Source: an uncultured Holdemanella sp.
Lineage (GTDB): Bacteria; Bacillota_I; Bacilli_A; Erysipelotrichales; Erysipelotrichaceae
NCBI RefSeq assembly: GCF_934754935.1
Contig: NZ_CAKVJB010000048.1
Span: forward strand, 1 to 12,312
DNA length: 12,312 nt
Direction of reading: 5' to 3'
Every line of letters begins with the position of its first letter. Position 1 is the stretch's first letter. This document shows, in pieces, positions 6,927 to 12,312 of the stretch. Below the pieces are notes generated by a model. It made no database searches, had not been told where the DNA came from, and worked only from the letters and a program-made list of their open reading frames with translations. The translations under genes were made by a program, and so were the position numbers.

Positions 6927-8287
6927 TCTTCCTCATTCATTAATTCTTTACAATTCTTGTTTAACAAGTGTGTTGTAGAAACAATAAGTGCAACTAACAT
7001 TACAATTGACATAAATATAATAACATACACCATATATTTTGGTTCAACTTGTGCATCAATATGTGTCAACATCTTATTAAAGCCATCCACTTCAGCTCCA
7101 CCACCAAGCTGATTTGAAGCGGATTCTTTTGCGATTTGGTTGGCAACACCTGTAGTTACTTGATTCAATACTTTTGTACCTAGACTTGATGCGGCTTTAC
7201 TAGCGATAAAGTACGCAAAGATATAAGACGGAATGCTTATCATGAATAGTTCTAGAACAAACTGAGTGAAAATCTTCGTTTTAGAAATACCTAAAGCCAT
7301 TAAGATTGCGATTTCTTTTCTTCGTGCATTCATCCACATGAGTAACAATAAAGTAACAACGATACACGCAAAAATCAAAGATCCAATACACATTTTATTT
7401 GCGACAGAATACATTTGACCGATCGATTTTTGAAGTGCTGGATAATTCGATGTACTTTTAACTAATACATACTCATTCCAGTTGATATCTAATTTTCTTA
7501 GATTTTTAATGACTTGATCCAAATCTTTATTCCCCTTCACAAAGAACGTTGCATCTTGATATACGGCTGTTTTTTCTGTGTTGCCATAAACTTTAGCGGC
7601 TGTATCTAAATCTGTAATTAGATTGTTTTCATATAATTCTTGAGCTGCAGTCACACCACCCTGATTATGACCATCAAATAATCCTTTGATTGTCACTTCT
7701 ACTGTTTCATCCGCACCTTTTTCATTATCCGCATCATAAATATTTGAACGAAGAGAAAGCTTATCTCCAACTTTTAGATGATTCTTTTTAGCTAAATCTT
7801 TATGCATCAAAATTTGATGCTTGTCCTTACTATTTAGATGCTTACCCTCTACTAATTTATAGGCACCCGATACAAATTTCGTCTCCTTTTTTGATTCATT
7901 GACTCCTGTAAGCATCACAGTCGATTTAAATTTAGAAAGACGCTCTTCAGTTTCATTTGAAGTTAAAATAATATCATGATCGACTAAGTCAGCTACACTA
8001 TTGATTCTTTTTACATAGGAATCAATGTCTTTAGAAGTGCAAATCTTTTCGATATCCTTACCCCTAACATTTCCTGCACCTCTAGGCGTTCCAAAATTGA
8101 CTTGGCGATTGATTTCCATAGTAAAACTATTGGTAATCGAGCCTAATGATGTATTGGACGCTTTGTTTGTCGCATCCTTAATAGATAGTCCGACTAGACA
8201 AAGACTTGACATAATCATAATGACAAGAAATAGAATGAATGACTTCACACTTTTTCGAGTTACATATTTAAATGCATTCTTAAACAT
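6923..8287 (-). CDS. ABC transporter permease, Vex3-like (FtsX/MacB type), 454 aa
   Basis: An integral membrane protein of the FtsX/MacB permease type: TM1 at about 16-36, a large extracellular domain (about 40-300), then three more membrane segments near 308-330, 350-375 and 425-445. The cytoplasmic loop NARRKEIAILMALGISKTKIF after TM2 is the typical coupling-helix region that contacts the ATPase. About 60 residues lie outside between TM3 and TM4 (KAASSLGTKV...DAQVEPKY). The extracellular part shares LAKKNHLKVGD and GLFDG-like segments with the other permease of this operon. The ATG lies 1 bp after the ATPase stop, with AGAGGGGG as ribosome binding site. Pneumococcal Vex3 has similar length (about 459 aa). 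The substrate is not known, and a peptide is likely from family knowledge. Confidence 0.88.
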   Translation of the reverse strand: MFKNAFKYVTRKSVKSFILFLVIMIMSSLCLVGLSIKDATNKASNTSLGSITNSFTMEINRQVNFGTPRGAGNVRGKDIEKICTSKDIDSYVKRINSVADLVDHDIILTSNETEERLSKFKSTVMLTGVNESKKETKFVSGAYKLVEGKHLNSKDKHQILMHKDLAKKNHLKVGDKLSLRSNIYDADNEKGADETVEVTIKGLFDGHNQGGVTAAQELYENNLITDLDTAAKVYGNTEKTAVYQDATFFVKGNKDLDQVIKNLRKLDINWNEYVLVKSTSNYPALQKSIGQMYSVANKMCIGSLIFACIVVTLLLLMWMNARRKEIAILMALGISKTKIFTQFVLELFMISIPSYIFAYFIASKAASSLGTKVLNQVTTGVANQIAKESASNQLGGGAEVDGFNKMLTHIDAQVEPKYMVYVIIFMSIVMLVALIVSTTHLLNKNCKELMNEEE

Positions 8288-8288
8288 T

Positions 8289-8924
8289 CTATTTCCCCCT
8301 CTTCTTTAACTTTTTATCTTTTAATTCATATACAACATCAGCGGCATCTGCCACCTCTTTACTATGTGTCACAACAATCACACACTTATTTCTTTCTTTA
8401 GCACGAGCCTTTAAGATATCAATAATTTCACTAGCCGTATCACTATCTAGATTTCCCGTTGGCTCATCTGCCAAGATAATAGGTGCATGACTTGTAAGAG
8501 CACGTGCAATCGCAACTCTTTGTTGCTGACCACCCGATAGTTTCATGACACTACGATTAATTTGGGATTGTTCAAGTCCTAAATCCAAAAGAATGGAAGG
8601 CGAAGCTTTGGGATTGACTAAGCGTACATTTTCTAAGGGTGTTAAATAATCAATCAAATTGTAGTTTTGAAATACCAGACAAATATGATTCTTACGATGA
8701 TTTGTATATCCCGTTTTTGAAATATCTTTTCCGTCAAATAAGATTTCACCAGATTCAGGCTCATCCAAACCTGCAAGTAAGGATAATAAGGTGGATTTAC
8801 CAGCACCTGATTTTCCGATTATCGCATAGAACTTTCCACACTCAAAGCTTTGATTCACTTCAAATAAAATATGTTCTAATTTTGTGTAACCATACGTTAC
8901 ATCTTTCATTTCTAATACACTCAT
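8289..8924 (-). CDS. ABC transporter ATPase, Vex2-like, 211 aa
   Basis: A complete nucleotide-binding subunit of the MacB/LolD-like group: Walker A GKSGAGKST (37-45), Q-loop VFQ (Q86), signature LSGGQ (129-133), Walker B IILADEP (149-155, catalytic E154), D-loop GNLDSDT and switch H187 (VVTHS). All catalytic residues are intact and the length matches the family (about 210-230). It starts 12 bp after the first permease gene, whose TAG stop overlaps its AGGAG ribosome binding site, so the two are translationally close. It would power the two-permease transporter formed with the flanking genes. Confidence 0.95.
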   Translation of the reverse strand: MSVLEMKDVTYGYTKLEHILFEVNQSFECGKFYAIIGKSGAGKSTLLSLLAGLDEPESGEILFDGKDISKTGYTNHRKNHICLVFQNYNLIDYLTPLENVRLVNPKASPSILLDLGLEQSQINRSVMKLSGGQQQRVAIARALTSHAPIILADEPTGNLDSDTASEIIDILKARAKERNKCVIVVTHSKEVADAADVVYELKDKKLKKRGK

Positions 8925-8936
8925 TTTTTATTTCTC

Positions 8937-10022
8937 CTAACTCAATTTTGATAATATTTCTCTTGGCTTTTTGATCATGATCATAAGACTCGCGATTAGT
9001 ACAGAAACGATAATAATACTCATCAACAAGCCATAACTCAACAAAAAGCTTGATACTTGATTAAAAACCAAACTTATAACACATACTACAATTCCTAAAG
9101 GAATGGATATAAAGATAAGTTCTAAAACAAATTGGAAAATAATTTCCATCTTACCTTTACCTATTGACAACAAGATACCAATTTCATGAACGCGATTTCT
9201 TAGCCATAAGGTTAATACTAAAGATAAGACAATAAGCCCACAAACAATAATGAAATAACACAGAATCTGAATCATGTGTTTCACACTTTGTGCAGATTCT
9301 AATGCGGATTGATAAGCCTTCGTATCTTTAGATACAATATATTCACTTGATGGATATATAGATTGAACTTGTTTTAAATCATTTGAATCTATAGTCAATT
9401 TAGTAACCATATTCGTATCTAAGGATTGGTAATCTACAAATACCATATTCTCACTAAAATCCGATGATAAACCAGTATATGTCTCATGCTTCTTACCTTC
9501 AAAGATTCCTTTGATTGTATAAGTATGAGAATTTAAACGTATTGTATCCCCTACTTTTAAATGATTCTTTTTAGCTAGTTCTGAATGAATTAAAATACTA
9601 TTACGATCCTTTGATTCAATATTTTTTCCTGAAGTTAAAGTAAATACACCACTTTGAAATAAGATATTCTTCGAACTAGTATTGGTTGCCAAAACAGACA
9701 CTACATTCTTATATTCTTCCGGCAAAGAATCCAGTGATACGCCTTGTTTTGCAGAAACAACCTTTGTACCTTCTAACTTAGAAACAAATTCATATTCATA
9801 TACACAATTATTAAAGATCTGATTTTTAAATTCAGAACCATCCTTTTTTGAAACCACAATTGAACTTTGACTTGCAGTATATAAAGACTTTTCTAATTGC
9901 GTATTGGATGAGAGAATACTCAAACATCCATAAAGACTTATAAGTATAACCATTAAAATCAAAAACAAGATACCCGTTCTTACTTTCTTTCTTGTGATAT
10001 ACGCATAGGCATTATGTATCAA
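8937..10022 (-). CDS. ABC transporter permease, Vex1-like, 361 aa
   Basis: I place the start at TTG 10022 (IHNAYAYITRKKVRTG follows), 9 bp after AAGGAG (10032-10037). A TTG at 10031 lies directly against the ribosome binding site and is too close. TM1 is at about 17-36, an extracellular domain runs to ~250, then three membrane segments follow near 253-276, 299-325 and 330-350, with the coupling-region motif RNRVHEIGILLSIGKGK. It is shorter than pneumococcal Vex1 (about 425 aa), mainly because only a few residues separate TM3 and TM4, where the partner permease has about 60. The shared LAKKNHLKVGD stretch shows that the two permeases are paralogues. It is the first gene of the five-gene operon. 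Confidence 0.87.
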   Translation of the reverse strand: MIHNAYAYITRKKVRTGILFLILMVILISLYGCLSILSSNTQLEKSLYTASQSSIVVSKKDGSEFKNQIFNNCVYEYEFVSKLEGTKVVSAKQGVSLDSLPEEYKNVVSVLATNTSSKNILFQSGVFTLTSGKNIESKDRNSILIHSELAKKNHLKVGDTIRLNSHTYTIKGIFEGKKHETYTGLSSDFSENMVFVDYQSLDTNMVTKLTIDSNDLKQVQSIYPSSEYIVSKDTKAYQSALESAQSVKHMIQILCYFIIVCGLIVLSLVLTLWLRNRVHEIGILLSIGKGKMEIIFQFVLELIFISIPLGIVVCVISLVFNQVSSFLLSYGLLMSIIIVSVLIASLMIMIKKPREILSKLS

Positions 10023-10048
10023 AACAACCAACTCCTTATCCGAAAACT

Positions 10049-10082
10049 ATATTATCAATCATTTATGAAATGTATATGAAAT
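10049..10082 (-). promoter_or_regulatory. Upstream control region of the vex/vnc-like operon
   Basis: On the minus strand an extended -10, TGATAATAT (hexamer 10049-10054), has no proper -35. In the -35 zone are two ATTTCAT copies (plus strand ATGAAAT at 10065-10071 and 10076-10082) with an exact 11-bp period. Direct repeats spaced by one helical turn are typical OmpR-family regulator sites. This fits activation or autoregulation by the operon's own regulator, but the assignment is inference. Confidence 0.4.
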
Positions 10083-10110
10083 AAGATCATAAATTTAAAA
10101 AAATATATTC

Positions 10111-10451
10111 TTGCATAAAACCAAATAGAAAAACCACTGGATACTATGGTTACTCTGAATTATTTAAAGTCAAAAGATGCTAGTTTAATCCTTTGGGTTT
10201 GGGTGAACTAGTGCCTTTTACATTTTTCTACGATAATCAATGTGATTTTTAGTAATTCAACGAATGCAATGTATAGATAAATATACATAAACACGTCCTT
10301 GTGCAAAAATCGGAATCTTTGACAACTCAAGATGTAACCCTTTTTATTCCAAGGGTTCACCGTTACTACATCCAGTTACAATTTCAACTGTTCCTATTTA
10401 CTCTAAAACGTCTTATTTTAATCGAACCAGATAAGGTTAGTCTTGACTTTT
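10111..10451 (-). repeat. Repeat copy R1 (degraded small-peptide module)
   Basis: Same family as R2 and R3. It has an outer end CCACTGGATA (10134) complementary to the far end TACATCCAGT (~10367-10377), a peptide ORF on the minus strand, and the closing segment GATAAGGTTAGTCTTGACTTTT. Relative to R3 it keeps TTGCATAAAA (10111) but has lost about 20 bp holding the -10 box of the antisense promoter. Relative to R2 it lacks about 50 bp that hold the toxin -10 box. The antisense terminator stem survives with G-U pairs and one mismatch (AAAAGATGCTAGTT / AACTAGTGCCTTTT). Confidence 0.75.
10208..10288 (-). CDS. Small hydrophobic peptide, R1 copy, 26 aa
   Basis: ATG at 10288 follows AAGGA with a 7-bp spacer. 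The peptide begins MYIYLYIAFVELLKIT and ends VEKCKRH. Compared with the R2 copy, an in-frame deletion removes residues corresponding to DVAMVLLAL, shortening the hydrophobic span to about 18 residues. The reading frame, stop context and basic tail (KCKRH) are kept. Its promoter region appears deleted, so it may be silent. It could be a shortened toxin or a decaying copy. Confidence 0.5.
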   Translation of the reverse strand: MYIYLYIAFVELLKITLIIVEKCKRH

Positions 10452-10471
10452 ATATATATCAATTGTTTAAT
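10443..10471 (+). promoter_or_regulatory. Antisense-RNA promoter of R2
   Basis: TTGACT (10443-10448), 17-bp spacer, TTTAAT (10466-10471). TAATAT two bases later is an alternative -10. The -35 box lies exactly 44 bp before CTACTGG (10487), the same distance as in R3. The TTGACT is contributed by the end of R1. Confidence 0.6.
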
Positions 10472-10478
10472 ATTCATA

Positions 10479-10577
10479 CAGAAAGACTACTGGATACAGT
10501 GGTTCCTCTGAATTTAACTAATGTAAAGACACTAGTAATCCATTGGGATAGGGTGAACTAGTGTCTTTTACATTTTT
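10479..10577 (+). ncRNA. Predicted antisense RNA of R2, about 100 nt
   Basis: It should start near 10478-10480 from the promoter above and end at a hairpin GTAAAGACACTAGT / ACTAGTGTCTTTTAC (10523-10571, one bulged T, 20-nt loop) followed by ATTTTTC. Near its 5' end CTACTG-GATA-CAGTGG forms a 6-bp tetraloop hairpin. The RNA covers the last codons, stop codon and 3' region of the peptide gene on the other strand, as type I antitoxins do in convergent modules such as txpA/ratA. No expression evidence is available. Confidence 0.55.
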
Positions 10578-10659
10578 CTATAATCAATAATGTAATTTTT
10601 AGTAATTCAACTAATGCCAATAAAACCATGGCAACATCAATATATAGATAAATATACAT
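10558..10659 (-). CDS. Small hydrophobic peptide, R2 copy, 33 aa (putative type I toxin)
   Basis: The start is ATG 10659, 9 bp after a perfect AGGAGG (10669-10674). An ATG two codons earlier lies only 3 bp from it. The peptide opens MYIYLYIDVAMVLLALVELL, continues through KITLLIIE and ends in the basic tail KCKRH, so one membrane-spanning helix and a positive C-terminus are expected. This size and layout match type I toxins of Firmicutes (TxpA, BsrG, Fst groups), although I see no clear family signature. The stop codon TAG lies inside the stem of the opposing RNA's terminator. The in-frame open sequence upstream (to 10845) has no start signals and covers the leader. Copies with altered bases but the same frame in R1 and R3 support real coding. 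Confidence 0.65.
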   Translation of the reverse strand: MYIYLYIDVAMVLLALVELLKITLLIIEKCKRH

Positions 10660-10758
10660 ACACATTTTCCTCCTACAAAATCGGAATCTTTGAGAACTCA
10701 AGATGTTGTCCTTTTTATTCAGAGGGTTCACCGTTACTACATCCAGTAGCCAATTCCT

Positions 10759-10764
10759 ATTATA
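10759..10764 (-). promoter_or_regulatory. -10 box for the R2 peptide mRNA
   Basis: A perfect TATAAT on the minus strand. The start would fall near 10750-10753, so the mRNA would begin at or just before CTACTGGATG, one end of the inverted repeat. The -35 region is poor (CACAAT at 18 bp). This gives a leader of about 93 nt before the ATG. Confidence 0.4.
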
Positions 10765-10923
10765 AATGTCCAATGTGAAAATATTGTGAATTCCACTAAA
10801 TTTGTTACGAATGTTCCTATTTGATCTAAAATGCCTTTTTTTCATTAATTTAGATAAGGTTAGCCTTGACTTTTCAAATTAAATTAAATCGCATTTTTAT
10901 AATAAGTAGACAATACTTGAATG

Positions 10924-10952
10924 TTTACTTTATGATAAGCTTAAAGTATAAA
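10924..10952 (+). promoter_or_regulatory. Promoter of the M28-type peptidase gene
   Basis: TTTACT (10924-10929), 17-bp spacer, TATAAA (10947-10952). Transcription would start near 10959, directly at the AGGGAG ribosome binding site, so the leader is very short. Confidence 0.5.
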
Positions 10953-10971
10953 AACTAAGGGAGAAATAACA

Positions 10972-11913
10972 ATGAATGAAACGAGTCATAGAATTCTTGA
11001 TCACTTTCAAGTTCGAAAAACAAAAAAACAAAAAGAAGAATTTCGTAAATATATAATTCATGAACTTAACCAATATGGGTATTGTCCAACTGTTCAAAAT
11101 AAAGGTATAAACAACAATATAATTATTGGAAATATAGAAAAAGCTAAGATATTCTTTACGGCTCACTATGATACACAGGCGGTGTTACCATTTCCAAATT
11201 TAATTGTGCCTAATAATTTGTTCGGACTTATTTTGTCACAAATTGCGATTATTATTTGTGTATTGATACTCATATTCTTAATGAACATTGTTCTTATTCA
11301 ATTATTTATTTGGACAGATTTATTTAATGGGTTCGAACTCAATATTGCTTCTAGTATTTCGTGGATAATTATTATGATATGGATGTTGTTTGGAAAAGCA
11401 AATAAACATACTGCAAATGATAATACAAGTGGTGTCATTACAATCATTGAATCAGCCATCAAGTTACCAGAAGACTTAAGAGATGATGTATGTTTTGTGT
11501 TATTCGACAATGAAGAACTCGGTTTATTAGGTTCTGCTGCTTTTGTGAAAGAATATAAAGAATCAATAAAAAATAAACTTATCATTAATTTTGATTGTGT
11601 ATCCGATGGCAATGATATATTTTTCTTTCCAACGAAACAAATTAAAAATGATCAATCAAAACACGAAAGTATTATAAATGCATTTACATCTACAAATTAT
11701 ATAAATATACACATCAACAAAGGATTTGGGTTTTATCCATCCGACAACTTCAACTTTAAATATGCATATGGAGTCTGCAGCTTAAAGAAAGGTTTATTCT
11801 ATTATCTTGATCGAATACATACTTCTAAAGATATCATTTTCAATGAAGAAAATATCGAACGACTAAGTGATGGTGTATGTAAGCTTGTCAAAACAATCCA
11901 TACATCTAGATGA
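10972..11913 (+). CDS. M28-family metallopeptidase with membrane insert, 313 aa
   Basis: ATG at 10972 follows AGGGAG at 8 bp. The zinc-aminopeptidase (M28) motifs are present in order: TAHYDT (H65, D67), ANDNTSG (D150, bridging ligand), FDNEELGLLGS (E181 general base, E182 ligand), NFDCVSDG (D208) and RIHTSKD (H283). The set looks complete, so it is probably active. Between the first and second ligands sits a hydrophobic insert with two membrane segments, about 83-109 and 127-140. There is no signal peptide. Given this topology the catalytic halves lie on the same side of the membrane, and the basic N-terminus (KTKKQKEEFRK) suggests the cytoplasm. The substrate is unknown, probably peptides. 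It stands alone with its own promoter, between repeat copies R2 and R3. Confidence 0.88.
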   Translation: MNETSHRILDHFQVRKTKKQKEEFRKYIIHELNQYGYCPTVQNKGINNNIIIGNIEKAKIFFTAHYDTQAVLPFPNLIVPNNLFGLILSQIAIIICVLILIFLMNIVLIQLFIWTDLFNGFELNIASSISWIIIMIWMLFGKANKHTANDNTSGVITIIESAIKLPEDLRDDVCFVLFDNEELGLLGSAAFVKEYKESIKNKLIINFDCVSDGNDIFFFPTKQIKNDQSKHESIINAFTSTNYINIHINKGFGFYPSDNFNFKYAYGVCSLKKGLFYYLDRIHTSKDIIFNEENIERLSDGVCKLVKTIHTSR

Positions 11914-11930
11914 TTATTCTAACATAATCA
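11911..11930 (+). terminator. Weak hairpin after the peptidase gene
   Basis: TGATTAT-(6)-ATAATCA starts at the stop codon and is followed by ATTAATTT. The stem is 7 bp with almost no GC, so it may not terminate efficiently. Confidence 0.25.
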
Positions 11931-11936
11931 ATTAAT

Positions 11937-11965
11937 TTGCATAAAATCGAATTAACAATTATAAT
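11937..11965 (+). promoter_or_regulatory. Antisense-RNA promoter of R3
   Basis: TTGCAT (11937-11942), 17-bp spacer, perfect TATAAT (11960-11965). The -35 box is 44 bp before CTACTGG (11981), identical to R2. This is the best promoter match among the repeat copies. Confidence 0.7.
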
Positions 11966-11971
11966 ACAGAT

Positions 11972-12071
11972 ACAGAAAGACTACTGGATACAGTGGTTCC
12001 TCTGAATTTATCTAATGTAAAGACACTAGTTTAATTCTTTGGTCGGGTGAACTAGTGTCTTTTACATTTTT
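11972..12071 (+). ncRNA. Predicted antisense RNA of R3, about 100 nt
   Basis: It runs from the promoter above to a terminator of AAAGACACTAGTT / AACTAGTGTCTTT (within 12017-12065, 18-nt loop) followed by ATTTTTC. The promoter and terminator are intact even though the opposing peptide gene is broken. If expressed it would be an orphan antisense RNA that could act on the R2 mRNA in trans, as most of its sequence is shared. Confidence 0.5.
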
Positions 12072-12153
12072 CTACGATAATCAATGTGATTATTAGTAAT
12101 TCAACTAATGCCAATAAAACCATGGCAACATCAATGTACAGATAAAAAAACAA
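12052..12153 (-). pseudogene. Start-less peptide ORF of R3
   Basis: The frame YLYIDVAMVLLALVELL...VEKCKRH is preserved with a few changes (for example LLIITLIIV), but the AGGAGG and ATG codons were deleted. Only a TTG (12153) without a ribosome binding site precedes it. It is probably not translated. Confidence 0.6.
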
Positions 12154-12205
12154 AATCTTTGTCAACTTATGGATTTTAAAAAATCTGTTACGATGAGTAT
12201 TCCAT

Positions 12206-12312
12206 GGTGGCGGAGCCACCCAATCCATGAAAATAGAGCCACCGAATCCATTTGGACAGAGCCATGCAATCCATTGCTCAGAGCCACTAAATCCACGAAG
12301 AGAGCCACTTCA
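12206..12312. repeat. Array of degenerate 21-23 bp direct repeats
   Basis: GAGCCAC(C/T)nAATCCA-like units start at 12213, 12236, 12259, 12281 and 12302 and continue past the window. The first unit also forms a hairpin, GGTGGC-GGA-GCCACC (12206-12220). It is noticeably GC-richer than its surroundings and contains no ORF. Multiple internal repeats of this size are known at the ends of IS21-family elements, so this may be a mobile-element end, possibly beginning near TGTTACG (12186). No transposase is in view. Confidence 0.6.

Larger units (their letters stand above)
10474..10874 (-). repeat. Repeat copy R2 (intact small-peptide module)
   Basis: This is the most complete copy. It runs from ATACAGAAAGACTACTGG to GATAAGGTTAGCCTTGACTTTT. 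The inner unit is bounded by an imperfect inverted repeat: left 10487-10513 begins CTACTGGATACAGT, and right 10717-10749 (read on the minus strand) begins CTACTGGATGTAGT. Both finish in CTCTGAAT. It contains the peptide ORF, a -10 box for it on the minus strand, and a promoter and terminator for an opposing ~100-nt RNA. Confidence 0.85.
11966..12166 (-). repeat. Repeat copy R3 (truncated module)
   Basis: It matches R2 from ATACAGAAAGACTACTGG onward through the peptide region, with long identical runs such as CTAATGCCAATAAAACCATG. A deletion of about 24 bp removes the ribosome binding site and start of the peptide. Similarity stops near 12166 (TCTTTGTCAACT), so the right end of the module is missing, shortly before the 21-23 bp repeat array. 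Confidence 0.8.

Noticed and set aside
8025..8309. Plus-strand ORFs inside the permease, ATPase and kinase genes
   Set aside because: They are antisense to well-supported genes and lack ribosome binding sites.
10150..10230. T-box-like leader, because of GGGTGAAC near a terminator hairpin
   Set aside because: The T-box core (GGGTGGNACCGCG) is absent, there is no specifier region, and no amino-acid gene follows.
10208..10288. R1 peptide as the Pep27 equivalent of the vex operon
   Set aside because: It is hydrophobic rather than polar, belongs to a dispersed repeat family, and is followed by its own hairpin before the operon's promoter region.
10301..10561. Plus-strand ORF of 86 codons spanning the end of R1 and start of R2
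   Set aside because: It has no ribosome binding site, crosses two repeat copies, and its frame is not preserved in the equivalent parts of R2 and R3.
10660..10845. Longer 95-aa form of the R2 peptide
   Set aside because: The added 62 residues have no ribosome binding site, cover the predicted promoter-proximal leader and inverted repeat, and are not preserved as a frame in R1.
12206..12312. CRISPR array
   Set aside because: Units are degenerate and the whole period is only 21-23 bp, leaving no room for spacers of normal length. No cas genes are seen.

Overview
The window is AT-rich with Firmicutes-style signals: strong AGGAGG-type ribosome binding sites, two TTG starts, and sigma-A-like promoters. 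The gene families also fit a low-GC Firmicute. Erysipelotrichia is possible, but that is a guess from gene content and I cannot assign a genus.

Left part (1-4900) is accessory DNA. A minus-strand gene of unrecognised family (482-1999) is followed by a frameshifted, shortened paralogue fragment (55-480) and a terminator (14-40). Divergent from it is a two-gene plus-strand operon: a basic protein with a MazF/PemK-like beta-barrel segment (2120-3298) and a Sel1/TPR-repeat protein (3300-4187). Converging on this operon is an AbiEi-type antitoxin gene (4258-4854). Its AbiEii toxin partner survives only as a start codon, ribosome binding site and about 17 codons.

Middle part (4985-10082) is one minus-strand operon in the order permease, ATPase, permease, response regulator, histidine kinase. 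This is the order of the pneumococcal vex1-vex2-vex3-vncR-vncS locus. The genes overlap by 4 bp or are nearly adjacent. The kinase has an unusually short ATP-lid region and the first permease lacks one large extracellular loop. Two ATTTCAT repeats with an 11-bp period lie upstream of the first gene and could be the regulator's binding site.

Right part (10100-12312) holds the most interesting structure: three copies (R1, R2, R3) of a roughly 200-400 bp repeat. On the minus strand each carries a tiny ORF for a hydrophobic peptide (33 aa in the intact copy R2, 26 aa in R1, start codon lost in R3). On the opposite strand R2 and R3 have a promoter 44 bp before a conserved motif and a hairpin plus T-run about 100 bp downstream, predicting a ~100-nt RNA antisense to the 3' end of the peptide gene. 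The outer ends of R1 and R2 are complementary, so the peptide mRNA could pair 5' to 3'. Together this reads as a new family of type I toxin-antitoxin-like modules in decaying copies. A membrane-embedded M28-type metallopeptidase gene (10972-11913) lies between R2 and R3. The window ends in a GC-richer array of 21-23 bp degenerate direct repeats (12206-12312), possibly the repeat-bearing end of a mobile element.
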